From JBKHHU01 sp046539045 (GTDB lineage: Bacteria; Planctomycetota; Phycisphaerae; SM23-33), in the NCBI GenBank assembly GCA_046539045.1, contig JBKHHU010000046.1, positions 1-20,276 on the forward strand: a stretch of DNA of 20,276 nt. The letters are read 5' to 3'. This document shows, in pieces, positions 1 to 7,449 of the stretch. How positions within the stretch are numbered: position 1 is the first letter of the stretch; each line of letters opens with the position of its first letter. The notes below the pieces were generated by a model, which was not told the DNA's origin, searched no databases, and saw nothing but the letters and a program-made list of their open reading frames with translations. Both the position numbers and the translations under genes were made by a program.

Positions 1-1163
1 TCGGCCAGTACGTCCTCGTCCAGCGAATGCACCTCCACGCGGCTGCCGATGCCGCTGGGCAGCGTGACGTTCAGCCGCCCGCCGAGATGCTCCCGGAACT
101 GCTGCAGCCCCTCCAGCACGACCAGCCGCCCGTCGCCGCTGCGTCGCTCGAGCAGTTCGCTATAGACCGGCAGGCCTGTTCCGGAAAGCCCGGCGAGGAT
201 TCGCTTCAGTTCCGGTTCGCTCAGCAGCCCCCGATGCATGGCGTACAGGCTGTCCAAGGCGATTCCGATCGCCACGCCCTGCCCGTGCCCCAGCGAATAC
301 TGGCTCATCACCTCGAGTCGGTGGCCCGCCCAGTGGCCGAAATCAAGAGGCCGGGCGGAACCGAACTCGAACGGGTCGCCGCTGGTGCGGATGTGGTCCA
401 GATGGATCACCGCGCAGCGCCGGATGAGCTGTTCCATCGCGTCGGCGTCGCGCTGCTTCAGCGCCCCGGCGTGCCGACAGGTCCAGTCGAAGAAGTCCGC
501 ATCCTTGATGATCGCCACCTTGAACGCCTCGGCCATTCCGCCGGCCCAGTCATGGTCGGACAGGCTGCTCAGCAGCGAGAAATCATTGATTACCGCGAAC
601 GGCGGAGCGAACGTGCCGATGAAGTTCTTCTGCCCGTGCTCGTCCATCCCGTTCTTGACGCCGATGCCCGCGTCGTTCTGGGCCAGCACCGTGCTGGGCA
701 TGCGGACCAGGCGCACGCCGCGGTGAACAATCGACGCGGCGAACCCGGCCATGTCCAGCACGCTTCCCCCACCGATGGCGATCAGGAAGCTCTGGCGGTC
801 CAGGTGCAGGTTGCCCAGCGTCCAGATCAGGTCGCGAACGCCCTGCCAGTTCCGCTTGGCCGGCTCCCCGCCGGGCAGGACGATGGGTTCGCCGGCCAGC
901 TCCGCCGCCGATTCTGCGTCGTGGAAGTACTCCTTGATCCGCCGGAGAAGCTCCGGGCGGCCTCGCGTCACGCCGTCGTCGATGACCACCGCACAACGGT
1001 GCCGGCGGTCTTCGCCCAGACGGTTCAGCACGTCGATCAACAGCGTGCTGTCGGGCCTGAACACATCGCGGGCAAAATGCACGGGGTACTCGAACGGCAC
1101 CGAAATCCGCTGCTGGTACACGTCCGCCTCGGGAGAGAATCCGCCTTGCTCAGCACTGCTCAT
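1..1163 (-). CDS. eboD: EboD, 3-dehydroquinate synthase-like protein (3' end cut by window edge)
   Basis: Sugar-phosphate-cyclase family protein of the ebo metabolite-traffic cluster; 387 codons are visible and the stop lies beyond position 1. The NAD-binding glycine motif IGGGSVLDMAGF is at residues 130-141. The family metal ligands are recognisable as E212 (in GMAEAFK), H277 (in DFGHWAGH) and H293 (in SLGHGQGVAIG). The strand that reads DSSVGGKTG in true AroB reads NDAGIGVKNG here (about residues 163-172), which fits the EboD branch rather than shikimate-pathway AroB. The start is an ATG directly abutting the eboF stop codon, so the two are translationally coupled. The substrate is unknown in this family; it is assumed to build or modify a small molecule handled with EboB, EboC and EboF. 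Family assignment is strong; the role is inferred from cluster membership. Confidence 0.9.
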   Translation of the reverse strand, partial: MSSAEQGGFSPEADVYQQRISVPFEYPVHFARDVFRPDSTLLIDVLNRLGEDRRHRCAVVIDDGVTRGRPELLRRIKEYFHDAESAAELAGEPIVLPGGEPAKRNWQGVRDLIWTLGNLHLDRQSFLIAIGGGSVLDMAGFAASIVHRGVRLVRMPSTVLAQNDAGIGVKNGMDEHGQKNFIGTFAPPFAVINDFSLLSSLSDHDWAGGMAEAFKVAIIKDADFFDWTCRHAGALKQRDADAMEQLIRRCAVIHLDHIRTSGDPFEFGSARPLDFGHWAGHRLEVMSQYSLGHGQGVAIGIALDSLYAMHRGLLSEPELKRILAGLSGTGLPVYSELLERRSGDGRLVVLEGLQQFREHLGGRLNVTLPSGIGSRVEVHSLDEDVLA

Positions 1164-2447
1164 TTACTCATCCAGCCATTTCTTCACAGCCCCCGCCAAA
1201 CCGATGACGTCCTCCGGGCTCCCCAGGTCGATCGTCGACGCCCAGACCACGTCCCTGCCCTCTCCAGCCCGGCCGTGCGAGCCGCGAATCTTGCTCAGAT
1301 CGCGGGCGATTCCGCCCGGGGGCCAACCGAAGAACAACTCCGCCGGGTCGAACCCGGGCTTGTTATGTATGTCCACGTGCGTGGCGAAATCCGGCTGCTG
1401 CGACTTCTCCGTCCACCACGGATAGGCAAACCAGCTGCCCTCTTCTGCCACCAGCACCAGCTGACCGGCGTTGGGATGGTCCAGACCGGCCTCGGTCAGT
1501 TGTTCCGGGCCGAGAACCTCGGCCACGCCGTCCAGCCCGCTCAACACCTCCCGGGCCGGATCCACATCGCCGGCGTCCGGAATGTACACATGAGCGACTT
1601 CATGATCGACCACGGCAAAGCCCCGCGACTGGTGGAAATCCGGGTAGAGCATCCCTTTCACGTCCCGGGCCGACATCAACTCCGCCTCCCGGAGCGACAG
1701 GTTCGGCAGGACCGGCCCATCGCAACCGACGATCGTATAGTCGCCCCAGAGGAGGACCTCATACCCGCATTCGTCGGCAGTCTCGGCCAACCGCTCGATC
1801 TGCGAAAGCGTGATATCCAGCGCCTTCCGAGTTTTGGGATGGTCCGGGCCGTGACGCTGCAGGTCGTAGTCCATGCTCGGCAGGTAGGTCAGCAGCAGAT
1901 GCGGGGCCAGTTTGGCGTCCTCCAGCACCGCCGCCGTGGCCGAGGCGATCCAGTCGCCCACTTTCGCCGATGCCAGCGGCCCCCAGTACCGCATCAGGTT
2001 GAACTTCTTGCCGATGCGATCGCACAGTATGTCGTACAGCCCCGCCGGTTTGGTGTAGCAGTCCTGAATCATCCCGCCGTGGTGCTTGTGGATCGGGGCC
2101 GGGCTCAGCAGCAGGTCGACATCCTCACCCAGGCTCTGCTGCCAGAACATCATGCCGACGGTCCTGCCGCGGCGGCGGAAGTCCTCCCAGATCCGCTCGC
2201 CTTCCACAAGCCGGCTGGACTGTTCCCAGAACATCGGCTTGCTGAGTCGGTGGAAATACAGCCCGTTGGCGACCATCCCGTGCCGGGCGGGCGTCGAGGC
2301 TGTGCGGAAGGAGGCCTGGGCGGTGCACGTCACTGCCGGGAACACCGGCTGGGTGGTGCGCAGCTTGAGCCCGAAAGGCAACTGTCTGTCACCGCGGAAG
2401 AGATTCGCGCCGAGCGCCGCGGCCTGGATGATCAGTAGTCGTTTCAT
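1164..2447 (-). CDS. eboF: EboF, type I phosphodiesterase/alkaline phosphatase-family protein
   Basis: A 427-residue protein of the nucleotide pyrophosphatase/phosphodiesterase fold, third in the ebo operon. The nucleophile region is recognisable (FPAVTCTAQASF, residues 36-47, followed by HGMVANG near 56-62). A D-x3-H pair, D195 and H199, lies in a YDLQRHGPDHP segment and matches the spacing of a metal-ligand pair in the superfamily. The usual N-terminal metal Asp after the first beta strand is not evident (IIQAAALG), and the usual S-D-H-G is G-D-Y-T (235-238). The enzyme is therefore divergent, either specialised or with altered metal use. There is no signal peptide, so it is probably cytoplasmic. 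The ATG has no obvious Shine-Dalgarno sequence and lies 53 nt after the eboC stop. The stop TAA touches the eboD start. Confidence 0.85.
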   Translation of the reverse strand: MKRLLIIQAAALGANLFRGDRQLPFGLKLRTTQPVFPAVTCTAQASFRTASTPARHGMVANGLYFHRLSKPMFWEQSSRLVEGERIWEDFRRRGRTVGMMFWQQSLGEDVDLLLSPAPIHKHHGGMIQDCYTKPAGLYDILCDRIGKKFNLMRYWGPLASAKVGDWIASATAAVLEDAKLAPHLLLTYLPSMDYDLQRHGPDHPKTRKALDITLSQIERLAETADECGYEVLLWGDYTIVGCDGPVLPNLSLREAELMSARDVKGMLYPDFHQSRGFAVVDHEVAHVYIPDAGDVDPAREVLSGLDGVAEVLGPEQLTEAGLDHPNAGQLVLVAEEGSWFAYPWWTEKSQQPDFATHVDIHNKPGFDPAELFFGWPPGGIARDLSKIRGSHGRAGEGRDVVWASTIDLGSPEDVIGLAGAVKKWLDE

Positions 2448-2500
2448 GGTGTCGGGGGTCGCACCGCCTAACACGTTTAAGGACGATGGATTGCACCATG

Positions 2501-3496
2501 TTAGCTGGCGTAGAACCGGCGTGCCAGCAGAATCGAGACCGGCAGGAGACACAGCAGTCCCGCGGCGACGTACAGCCCCGTCGGCCCGAGCAGGCTGATC
2601 ATGGCTGCCTGCAGGAGGATCAGGCCCTGGATGAACCCGCCGATGGATCGCTGGACGGTTTTCGGCTCCGGCACGCCGCCGAGCTTCAGCGTCCAGTAGC
2701 TGATCCACGCCACAGTCAGCACCGCCAGGATGCAGAAGCCCAGCAGATACCCGTAAACGTCCCACGAGCGGTCCATCGCGTTGATCGCCCCGATGAAGAA
2801 GATAGCCAACCCGAGAGTGACGACAAACACCGGCAGGTTCCGCTGCCGACCGAGGTCGCGGCGCTCCGTCTCGCGACCGGCCAAGTGCGTGACCGCGGCG
2901 ACGTACGCGGTCCAGAACCCCGCTACCAGGACCACGGCCGTCATTGCACCGCCCAGCCAGCCGAAAACCAGCGCCCCGAGCATCACGTTCAGACCGCGAC
3001 ATAGGCCCATCACCAGCGGGCCGATCAGGAAAATCCGCTTGGCGAAGCGGTTGTAGACGTAGATCAGAAAGGCCAACCCGCCGGCGGTGTAAACCACCAG
3101 CCCGTCTTCGGGCCGGCCGGCGTACCATGCCGACACCAGCCCGCCCAGCAGCAGCACCAGAGACAGTATCCACGCCGATTTTGGAGCGACCGCCCCGCTC
3201 GGAAGCGGACGCCCCGGACGTTCGCGCCGGTCTTCCGGCAGGTCGAACAGGTCGTTGCTCACCAGCCCGTACATGTACAGCAGCAGGCCGGCGCCGACGG
3301 CCGCCAGACCGTGCAGCACCGGCACGTCCACACGGTCGCTGTGAAAGGTGGTCTCCCTCACCGCCGCCAGTGCGAAGGCAAAACCCACGATCGGATCGCC
3401 GATCACCGTGGGCAGGTTCGGCAGGCGCAGCAACTGCAGCCATCCGCGGATCGTCCCCGGGGGGGGGGTCTCGGTTTGCGTCGGCGTGTCACTCAG
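2501..3496 (-). CDS. eboC: EboC, UbiA-like integral membrane prenyltransferase
   Basis: UbiA-superfamily membrane protein with about eight or nine hydrophobic segments. It carries the first Asp-rich prenyl-diphosphate/Mg motif NDLFDLPED (about residues 81-89), followed by RPLPSG. The second Asp-rich loop is weak (GRETERRDLGRQRN). The start is uncertain. I chose a CTG at 3496 that overlaps the eboB stop as CTGA and has GGGAG eight bases upstream, giving 331 residues. The alternative is a TTG at 3433, giving 310 residues that begin LRLPNLPTVIGDP. An out-of-frame ATG at 3443 belongs to the eboF frame and is ignored. Between the two starts lies a run of ten C on the coding strand (3459-3468), so the extra N-terminus (SDTPTQTETPPPG) would depend on that run's length. 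In this family the protein is thought to act on, or anchor, a lipid-linked step in metabolite export. Confidence 0.88.
   Translation of the reverse strand: MSDTPTQTETPPPGTIRGWLQLLRLPNLPTVIGDPIVGFAFALAAVRETTFHSDRVDVPVLHGLAAVGAGLLLYMYGLVSNDLFDLPEDRRERPGRPLPSGAVAPKSAWILSLVLLLGGLVSAWYAGRPEDGLVVYTAGGLAFLIYVYNRFAKRIFLIGPLVMGLCRGLNVMLGALVFGWLGGAMTAVVLVAGFWTAYVAAVTHLAGRETERRDLGRQRNLPVFVVTLGLAIFFIGAINAMDRSWDVYGYLLGFCILAVLTVAWISYWTLKLGGVPEPKTVQRSIGGFIQGLILLQAAMISLLGPTGLYVAAGLLCLLPVSILLARRFYAS
3459..3468. repeat. Ten-base G/C homopolymer within the 5' end of eboC
   Basis: The plus strand reads four C then ten G; on the coding strand ten C lie inside the predicted N-terminal extension of eboC. Runs of this length are prone to slippage during replication, and to sequencing or assembly error. 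One extra C would put a GTG at 3492, directly after the eboB stop, in frame with eboC. Confidence 0.9.
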
Positions 3497-4329
3497 CGAA
3501 GAAACTCCCTCATGTCCCAGGGATGGATGTCGAAGTCCGGCCGCCAGTTCGGCGAGTTGCTGTAGAACTCATCGGCTGTGCCGTAGACCAGACGCTGGAT
3601 GGTTTCCGCATCGTGGCCGTCCTGCTTGAGATAATTGACCACCTTCACCAAGCTAAGCGGGTCGGAGACGCCCCAGTCGGCCGAACCGGAGACGATGGTC
3701 TTCTCCGCCCCGTGCTTGCGGATGATCTCGCTGACGCGCTCGGGCGTGAGCTTGGAAATCGGGTACACGGTCAGGCCGATGTAGCAGTCGCTGTCGTGGG
3801 CCTGCTCGACGGTATCCTCGGTGTTGTGGTCGAGATAGATTTTCTCTTCGTCCACGCCCACCTCGCGGATCACCTTCAGGCTGCGACGGATCCCCTCGGG
3901 CTTGTTGTAGTGCGGAAGGTGGACGATGACCTGCATGTCACGCTCGGCCGCCATCTCGAGCTGCCGGCGGAAGGCGTATTCCTCGTCGTCGGAGATGTTG
4001 TTGAAGCCGATCTCCCCGAGGGCCACGCACCGTTCGTGGTCGAGATATTCGCCCATCCCGGCCAGCACGTCGTCCACCAGCGGGCGGTTCTCCGCTTCTT
4101 TCGGGTTGTAGCCGATGGCTGCATAGTGATCGATGCCGAACCGGCGGGCGCGGGTGGTCTCGAACTCCAGAATCAGCTGGAAATAGTCGAAGAACGTACC
4201 GGCATATCGGCGATTGGAGCCCAGCCAGAACGACGGCTCGACGACGACACGGATCCCGGATTCATACATCCGGGCGTAGTCGTCGGTCGTGCGGGAGAAC
4301 ATGTGCACGTGCGGTTCGATGATCTTCAT
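3493..4329 (-). CDS. eboB: EboB, TatD-family metal-dependent hydrolase
   Basis: First gene of the ebo operon; 278 residues with an amidohydrolase TIM-barrel layout. Metal-binding positions visible are the HxH in EPHVH (H7, H9), the Glu in GEIGF, the His pair in VHLPH, the His in LDHN and the Asp in GSADWG near the C-terminus. It is related to TatD nucleases, but residues around the active site (GFNNIS, HYNKPEG) differ from typical TatD and fit EboB. The ATG at 4329 has a purine-rich AAGGAAAGGG stretch upstream and sits below a promoter at 4359-4387. The stop TGA overlaps the likely CTG start of eboC. No signal peptide. The true substrate in ebo clusters is not established. Confidence 0.88.
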   Translation of the reverse strand: MKIIEPHVHMFSRTTDDYARMYESGIRVVVEPSFWLGSNRRYAGTFFDYFQLILEFETTRARRFGIDHYAAIGYNPKEAENRPLVDDVLAGMGEYLDHERCVALGEIGFNNISDDEEYAFRRQLEMAAERDMQVIVHLPHYNKPEGIRRSLKVIREVGVDEEKIYLDHNTEDTVEQAHDSDCYIGLTVYPISKLTPERVSEIIRKHGAEKTIVSGSADWGVSDPLSLVKVVNYLKQDGHDAETIQRLVYGTADEFYSNSPNWRPDFDIHPWDMREFLR

Positions 4330-4358
4330 GCAACGGCCCTTTCCTTACTCCACCCTTC

Positions 4359-4387
4359 ATTATGTCAAACGTCCGGGCCGGCGTAAA
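4359..4387 (-). promoter_or_regulatory. Predicted sigma-70-type promoter of the ebo operon
   Basis: Reading the minus strand, TTTACG (-35, 4387-4382) is followed after 17 nt by CATAAT (-10, 4364-4359). This lies 30 nt upstream of the eboB start, in the divergent gap between eboB and the neighbouring TatD gene. Confidence 0.55.
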
Positions 4388-4457
4388 GGTTTCACCGGAA
4401 CGACCGGCAGCAGCCGGCTCTGCTGTCCACCGGAACCTACTCCCCGTGGCCTGCATG

Positions 4458-4466
4458 TGTTATCAT
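4458..4466 (+). promoter_or_regulatory. Extended -10 promoter candidate for the TatD gene
   Basis: TG-T-TATCAT has the form of an extended -10 element. No good -35 is present at normal spacing. The expected start point falls at or next to the ATG at 4473, and no Shine-Dalgarno precedes that ATG, so the transcript may be leaderless. Confidence 0.4.
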
Positions 4467-4472
4467 TCGGCC

Positions 4473-5294
4473 ATGACCAGCCGAGAACCGACATTGATCG
4501 ACAGCCACGTGCACCTGCAGGATCCCGCGTTCGCCGACGATCTGGAGCAGGTGCTCTCGCGCGCATCTCAGGCCCGGATCGAGAAGATGATCATCAACGG
4601 CACGAAAGAAACTGACTGGCTGCGGGCGGCGCGGATCGGCTCGCTTCCCGGGTGCCGCTGCTGCTTCGGTCTGCATCCGTGGTTCGTTCCGGACCGGAGC
4701 GACATGTGGGAGACGAATCTGAACCGGGTGCTGGATGCGTACCCGGCGGTGGGCATCGGCGAGATCGGCCTGGACCGCTGGATCGAGCCGCGAGACGAGA
4801 GTGCACAGGAAGAGGTCTTCCGCCGACAGCTGGCGATTGCTCGCGAGCGGGACCTGCCGGTGATGGTCCACTGCCTCCGGGCCTGGGGCTGGTTGATGGA
4901 CGTGCTTCGCGGGGAGGACCCGCTGGAGCGGGGCATGCTCATCCACGCCTACGGCGGACCGGCGGAGATGCTGGAGGAGTTCGCGGACATGGGTGCGTAC
5001 TTCTCCTTCGCCGGGAACGTGCTGGAACCAAAACGCAAGAAAGCCCGGGAGGCGCTGGCGGCAGTGCCGGCAGAGCGGTTGCTCATCGAGACCGACGCCC
5101 CGGATATGCCCCCACCGGAGAGGTTCGGGCCGCACAACCGGCCGCGAGAGGACGAGGACGCTGCAAGGAATGAGCCGGCAAACCTTTCGGCGATCGCGGA
5201 AGGCATCGCCGGAATCCGCGACGAAAACACGGACGAACTGGCCGAGCGAACCACGCAAAATGCCCGCGAGTTTTTCGGGGCGAGACTCGACTGA
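4473..5294 (+). CDS. TatD-family hydrolase
   Basis: A 273-residue TatD-type metal-dependent hydrolase with the family motifs in order: DSHVH at the N-terminus, GEIGLDRW (normally GEIGLDYH), the MVHCLRA strand, the IHAYGG strand, and the C-terminal LIETDAPDMPP with the catalytic Asp. TatD proteins are Mg-dependent 3'-5' exonucleases or deoxyribonucleases in the cytoplasm. The start at 4473 places LIDSHVH six residues in, as expected; an in-frame ATG at 4455 is the alternative. It is divergent from eboB, to which it is distantly paralogous, and lies 102 nt before tcdA on the same strand. Because it faces the ebo operon rather than joining it, a housekeeping role is as likely as a link to ebo. 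Confidence 0.88.
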   Translation: MTSREPTLIDSHVHLQDPAFADDLEQVLSRASQARIEKMIINGTKETDWLRAARIGSLPGCRCCFGLHPWFVPDRSDMWETNLNRVLDAYPAVGIGEIGLDRWIEPRDESAQEEVFRRQLAIARERDLPVMVHCLRAWGWLMDVLRGEDPLERGMLIHAYGGPAEMLEEFADMGAYFSFAGNVLEPKRKKAREALAAVPAERLLIETDAPDMPPPERFGPHNRPREDEDAARNEPANLSAIAEGIAGIRDENTDELAERTTQNAREFFGARLD

Positions 5295-5396
5295 TTGGAA
5301 CCGGCCGCGCGGAGGCGTCAGCCCGAGACGGGAAAAAAGGGCCGCCGCGGACCCACGGAGGAATTGCTGAACCGCAGAGCGTGCGGTTCCGATTCG

Positions 5397-6161
5397 ATGA
5401 CTATGCACGACGAGCGATTTACCAGAACGCGACACATTCTCGGGCCGGACGGCCTGGAGCGGCTGACGCGCGCTCACGTGGCGGTGATCGGCCTGGGAGC
5501 GGTGGGCAGCTATGCGGTGGAGGCCCTGACGCGGTCGGGCATCGGCCGGCTGACGCTGGTGGATTTCGACGAGGTCAGCCTCAGCAACATCAACCGCCAA
5601 CTGTACGCGCTGGAATCGACCGTCGGGAAGCCCAAGGCGGATCTGGCCCGCAATCGTGTGCGGGACATCAACCCGTCCTGCCGCGTCGACAGCCACCGCT
5701 GCTTCGTCGACGCCGAGACCGCCGAGCATCTGCTGGACGACCGGCCGGACTTGGTCATCGACGCCATCGACTCGCTCAATCCGAAAGTGGACCTGCTGGC
5801 TGCGGTGCGAACGCGGCAGATCCCGCTGGTGTCCAGCATGGGCGCTGCGCTGCGTCGCAGGCCCGGGCTGGTTCGGGTTTCCGCTCTGGAAGACACCCAC
5901 AGCTGCCCGCTGGCACGGCAGGTTCGCAAGCGGCTCAGACGGCGCGAGGTTCCGCTGGATTTCCCGTGCGTCTGGTCGGCCGAGGAACCGGACCGCGACG
6001 CGCTGCTGGACCTGGAAGAAAGCGAGAAGCACCTCGTCGACCGCGGGAGGAAGCGTCGCAGCCTGGGCTCGCTGCCGACGATCACCGGCATCTTCGGACT
6101 CACCGCCGCCAACACCGCCCTGCAGATTCTGCTGGACGAGGACTGGTCCGCGGACAACTGA
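5397..6161 (+). CDS. tcdA: tRNA threonylcarbamoyladenosine dehydratase (TcdA/CsdL)
   Basis: E1-like ThiF/MoeB-fold enzyme of 254 residues that uses ATP to cyclise t6A37 in tRNA to ct6A. Visible features are the nucleotide-binding glycine motif IGLGAVGS (31-38), an Asp strand VDFDEVSLSNINRQ with the family Arg in NRQ, the DAIDS strand, and the C-terminal GSLPTITGIFGL segment. The adjacent DSLNPK and VSSMGAA motifs match TcdA rather than ThiF or MoeB. ATG 5397 is used; a second ATG is at 5403. A GGAGG at 5357-5361 is too far from these ATGs but is five bases ahead of an in-frame CTG at 5367, so translation may begin there and add ten residues. It is convergent with the nitroreductase gene, 38 nt away. 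Confidence 0.9.
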   Translation: MTMHDERFTRTRHILGPDGLERLTRAHVAVIGLGAVGSYAVEALTRSGIGRLTLVDFDEVSLSNINRQLYALESTVGKPKADLARNRVRDINPSCRVDSHRCFVDAETAEHLLDDRPDLVIDAIDSLNPKVDLLAAVRTRQIPLVSSMGAALRRRPGLVRVSALEDTHSCPLARQVRKRLRRREVPLDFPCVWSAEEPDRDALLDLEESEKHLVDRGRKRRSLGSLPTITGIFGLTAANTALQILLDEDWSADN

Positions 6162-6199
6162 CCTGCCCGGCGCAACTTCGCCCACACCTTTGCGGTTTG

Positions 6200-7051
6200 C
6201 TACTCCATCCAACGCACGTCCGGCCAGTTGCGGACGACCGTCTTGCGGTAGGTCACCGCCGGTTTGCCGAGCGTGGTGGCGGTCTGCAACACGTGCGATT
6301 TCGGCAGGTCCAGCAGCGGTTTCAGCGAGCGGGCACTGGTGGTCGCGTAACCGACCATGCAGGAACCCAGGCCCAGGGCCTCTGCCTGGAGCATGAGGTA
6401 CTGCTGAGCGGTTACGCAGTCATCCCGGCCGAGCATGTTGCTCTTGGGTGAATGCATGAAGACCACGCACGGGGCGTGGTGGAAAACCGGGTGCAGCCCG
6501 TCGTCGTAGCGTCGGATGAGGCGTTGAAGCGCGGGCAGGTTGTCTTCGAGTCGCTGCATCAGTTCCCTGGCAAAGAGACCGACGACGCGGCGGGCGGGCT
6601 TGGTCATGATCTTCAGAAGCCGGCGGAAGTTCTCGATGACGGCGGCTTCCATCTCGTCGATCCTGTCTCGATCGGTGACAACGAGGAAGGCCCGCTTCTG
6701 GGCGTTGTGGGCGCTGGGTGCCATGGCGGCGGTCTGGATCAGCCGCTCGAGGGTCTCCCGCTCGATGGGTTCGTCTTTGTAGCGGCGTACGGACCGCTTG
6801 GCGGCAAGGAGATTGCTCAGCACGCAGCCGTCGGGCGTGGGACCGATGGGCGCGAAGCTGCCGACCCCCTCGGCGGGCAGTTGGATGCCGTCGGTCGGGC
6901 AGACCGCCACACAGTGCCCGCAGAGCTTACAACGGCCTTCTTCGGCGACGATCGGCTCGCCGTCGTCCCCGGCTGCCAGTGCGCCCGGAGAGCATACTTC
7001 GATGCATGTTCCGCAGCGGCTGCAATGTGCGTGATCGATGATTGGCATCAT
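6200..7051 (-). CDS. Ferredoxin-nitroreductase fusion protein
   Basis: A 283-residue protein with two domains. Residues 1-55 form a bacterial ferredoxin with two 4Fe-4S cluster motifs (C10, C13, C16, C20 and C41, C44, C47, C51). Residues 80-283 form an FMN-binding nitroreductase domain with a RSVRRYKDEPIE start, APSAHNAQ, and a C-terminal LGLGSCMVGYA helix. The family transfers electrons from the clusters to FMN to reduce an unidentified substrate; no partner gene adjoins it. Two ATGs occur in tandem (7051 and 7048); AGGAA lies four bases from the first and seven from the second. Cytoplasmic, probably an anaerobic or redox-stress enzyme. Confidence 0.9.
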   Translation of the reverse strand: MMPIIDHAHCSRCGTCIEVCSPGALAAGDDGEPIVAEEGRCKLCGHCVAVCPTDGIQLPAEGVGSFAPIGPTPDGCVLSNLLAAKRSVRRYKDEPIERETLERLIQTAAMAPSAHNAQKRAFLVVTDRDRIDEMEAAVIENFRRLLKIMTKPARRVVGLFARELMQRLEDNLPALQRLIRRYDDGLHPVFHHAPCVVFMHSPKSNMLGRDDCVTAQQYLMLQAEALGLGSCMVGYATTSARSLKPLLDLPKSHVLQTATTLGKPAVTYRKTVVRNWPDVRWME

Positions 7052-7125
7052 GGTGTTCCTCGCAGGATGTCCGATGGGCGGGATTGTGCCAGTCCCGCCG
7101 GGCGCGTGTCAAGCATCGGCAGCGC

Positions 7126-7168
7126 AAGACAAAGCCGACGGAAATGGATTCTCATGTCTCCGTCGGCT
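7126..7168 (-). terminator. Intrinsic terminator of the Rho-N-like gene
   Basis: A perfect 10-bp stem, AGCCGACGGA (7133-7142 on plus) with TCCGTCGGCT (7159-7168), encloses a 16-nt loop. On the minus strand it is followed by TTTGTCTT. It lies 26 nt past the stop of the 52-residue gene. Confidence 0.75.
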
Positions 7169-7193
7169 CAGGATACTTCTACAGAAAGATTGG

Positions 7194-7352
7194 TCAGAGG
7201 TCTGCCTTCTTCACCTTGGTAGTGCGGGAAAGGGCCTCGACCATGTCACCCTTGTTCATGGACTTCTTGACCGTGGTGACACCGGCCTGCTCGGCAAGGG
7301 CGAGCAATTCGGCCTTGGTCTTGGTTTCGAGCATTTCCTTTTTGGTCGGCAC
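7194..7352 (-). CDS. Small Rho N-terminal/SAP-like domain protein
   Basis: A 52-residue basic protein, nearly all of it one Rho-N/SAP-type helix-extended-helix fold (KTKAELLALAEQAGV, then MNKGDMVEAL). This fold binds nucleic acid in Rho and related proteins, so a DNA- or RNA-binding role is inferred. The start is a GTG at 7352, chosen because AAGGAGT lies six bases upstream; an upstream ATG would give a 78-residue form whose first 26 residues look unrelated. It is monocistronic: its own promoter at 7421-7449, a hairpin in its leader, and its own terminator at 7126-7168. Confidence 0.75.
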   Translation of the reverse strand: MPTKKEMLETKTKAELLALAEQAGVTTVKKSMNKGDMVEALSRTTKVKKADL

Positions 7353-7388
7353 TTGAAGACTCCTTTCACAAAATGGGGGACAGGCCAT

Positions 7389-7406
7389 CCTTGCACCTTC
7401 GCAAGG
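7389..7406 (-). other. Hairpin in the 5' leader of the Rho-N-like gene
   Basis: CCTTGC and GCAAGG form a perfect 6-bp stem around a 6-nt loop. It sits between the predicted transcription start (about 7414) and the Shine-Dalgarno at 7359-7365, so it could affect message stability or translation. Confidence 0.55.
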
Positions 7407-7420
7407 ACCATTGTGCGTGG

Positions 7421-7449
7421 TGATTAGCACATACGAAAGTCGTTTTCAA
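7421..7449 (-). promoter_or_regulatory. Predicted promoter of the Rho-N-like gene
   Basis: On the minus strand TTGAAA (7449-7444) is followed after 17 nt by TAATCA (7426-7421), with a TGC just ahead of it as an extended -10. It predicts a leader of about 60 nt. Confidence 0.45.

Noticed and set aside
27..2438. 803-codon open frame on the plus strand
   Set aside because: It is antisense to eboD and eboF, which have clear family motifs; long antisense frames are expected at this GC content.
2448..3443. Upstream extension of eboF to an ATG at 3443
   Set aside because: The extension is antisense-free but overlaps eboC in another frame and resembles no protein; eboF similarity begins at the ATG at 2447.
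4437..6212. 591-codon open frame on the minus strand
   Set aside because: Shadow of the TatD gene and tcdA, both with family motifs on the plus strand.
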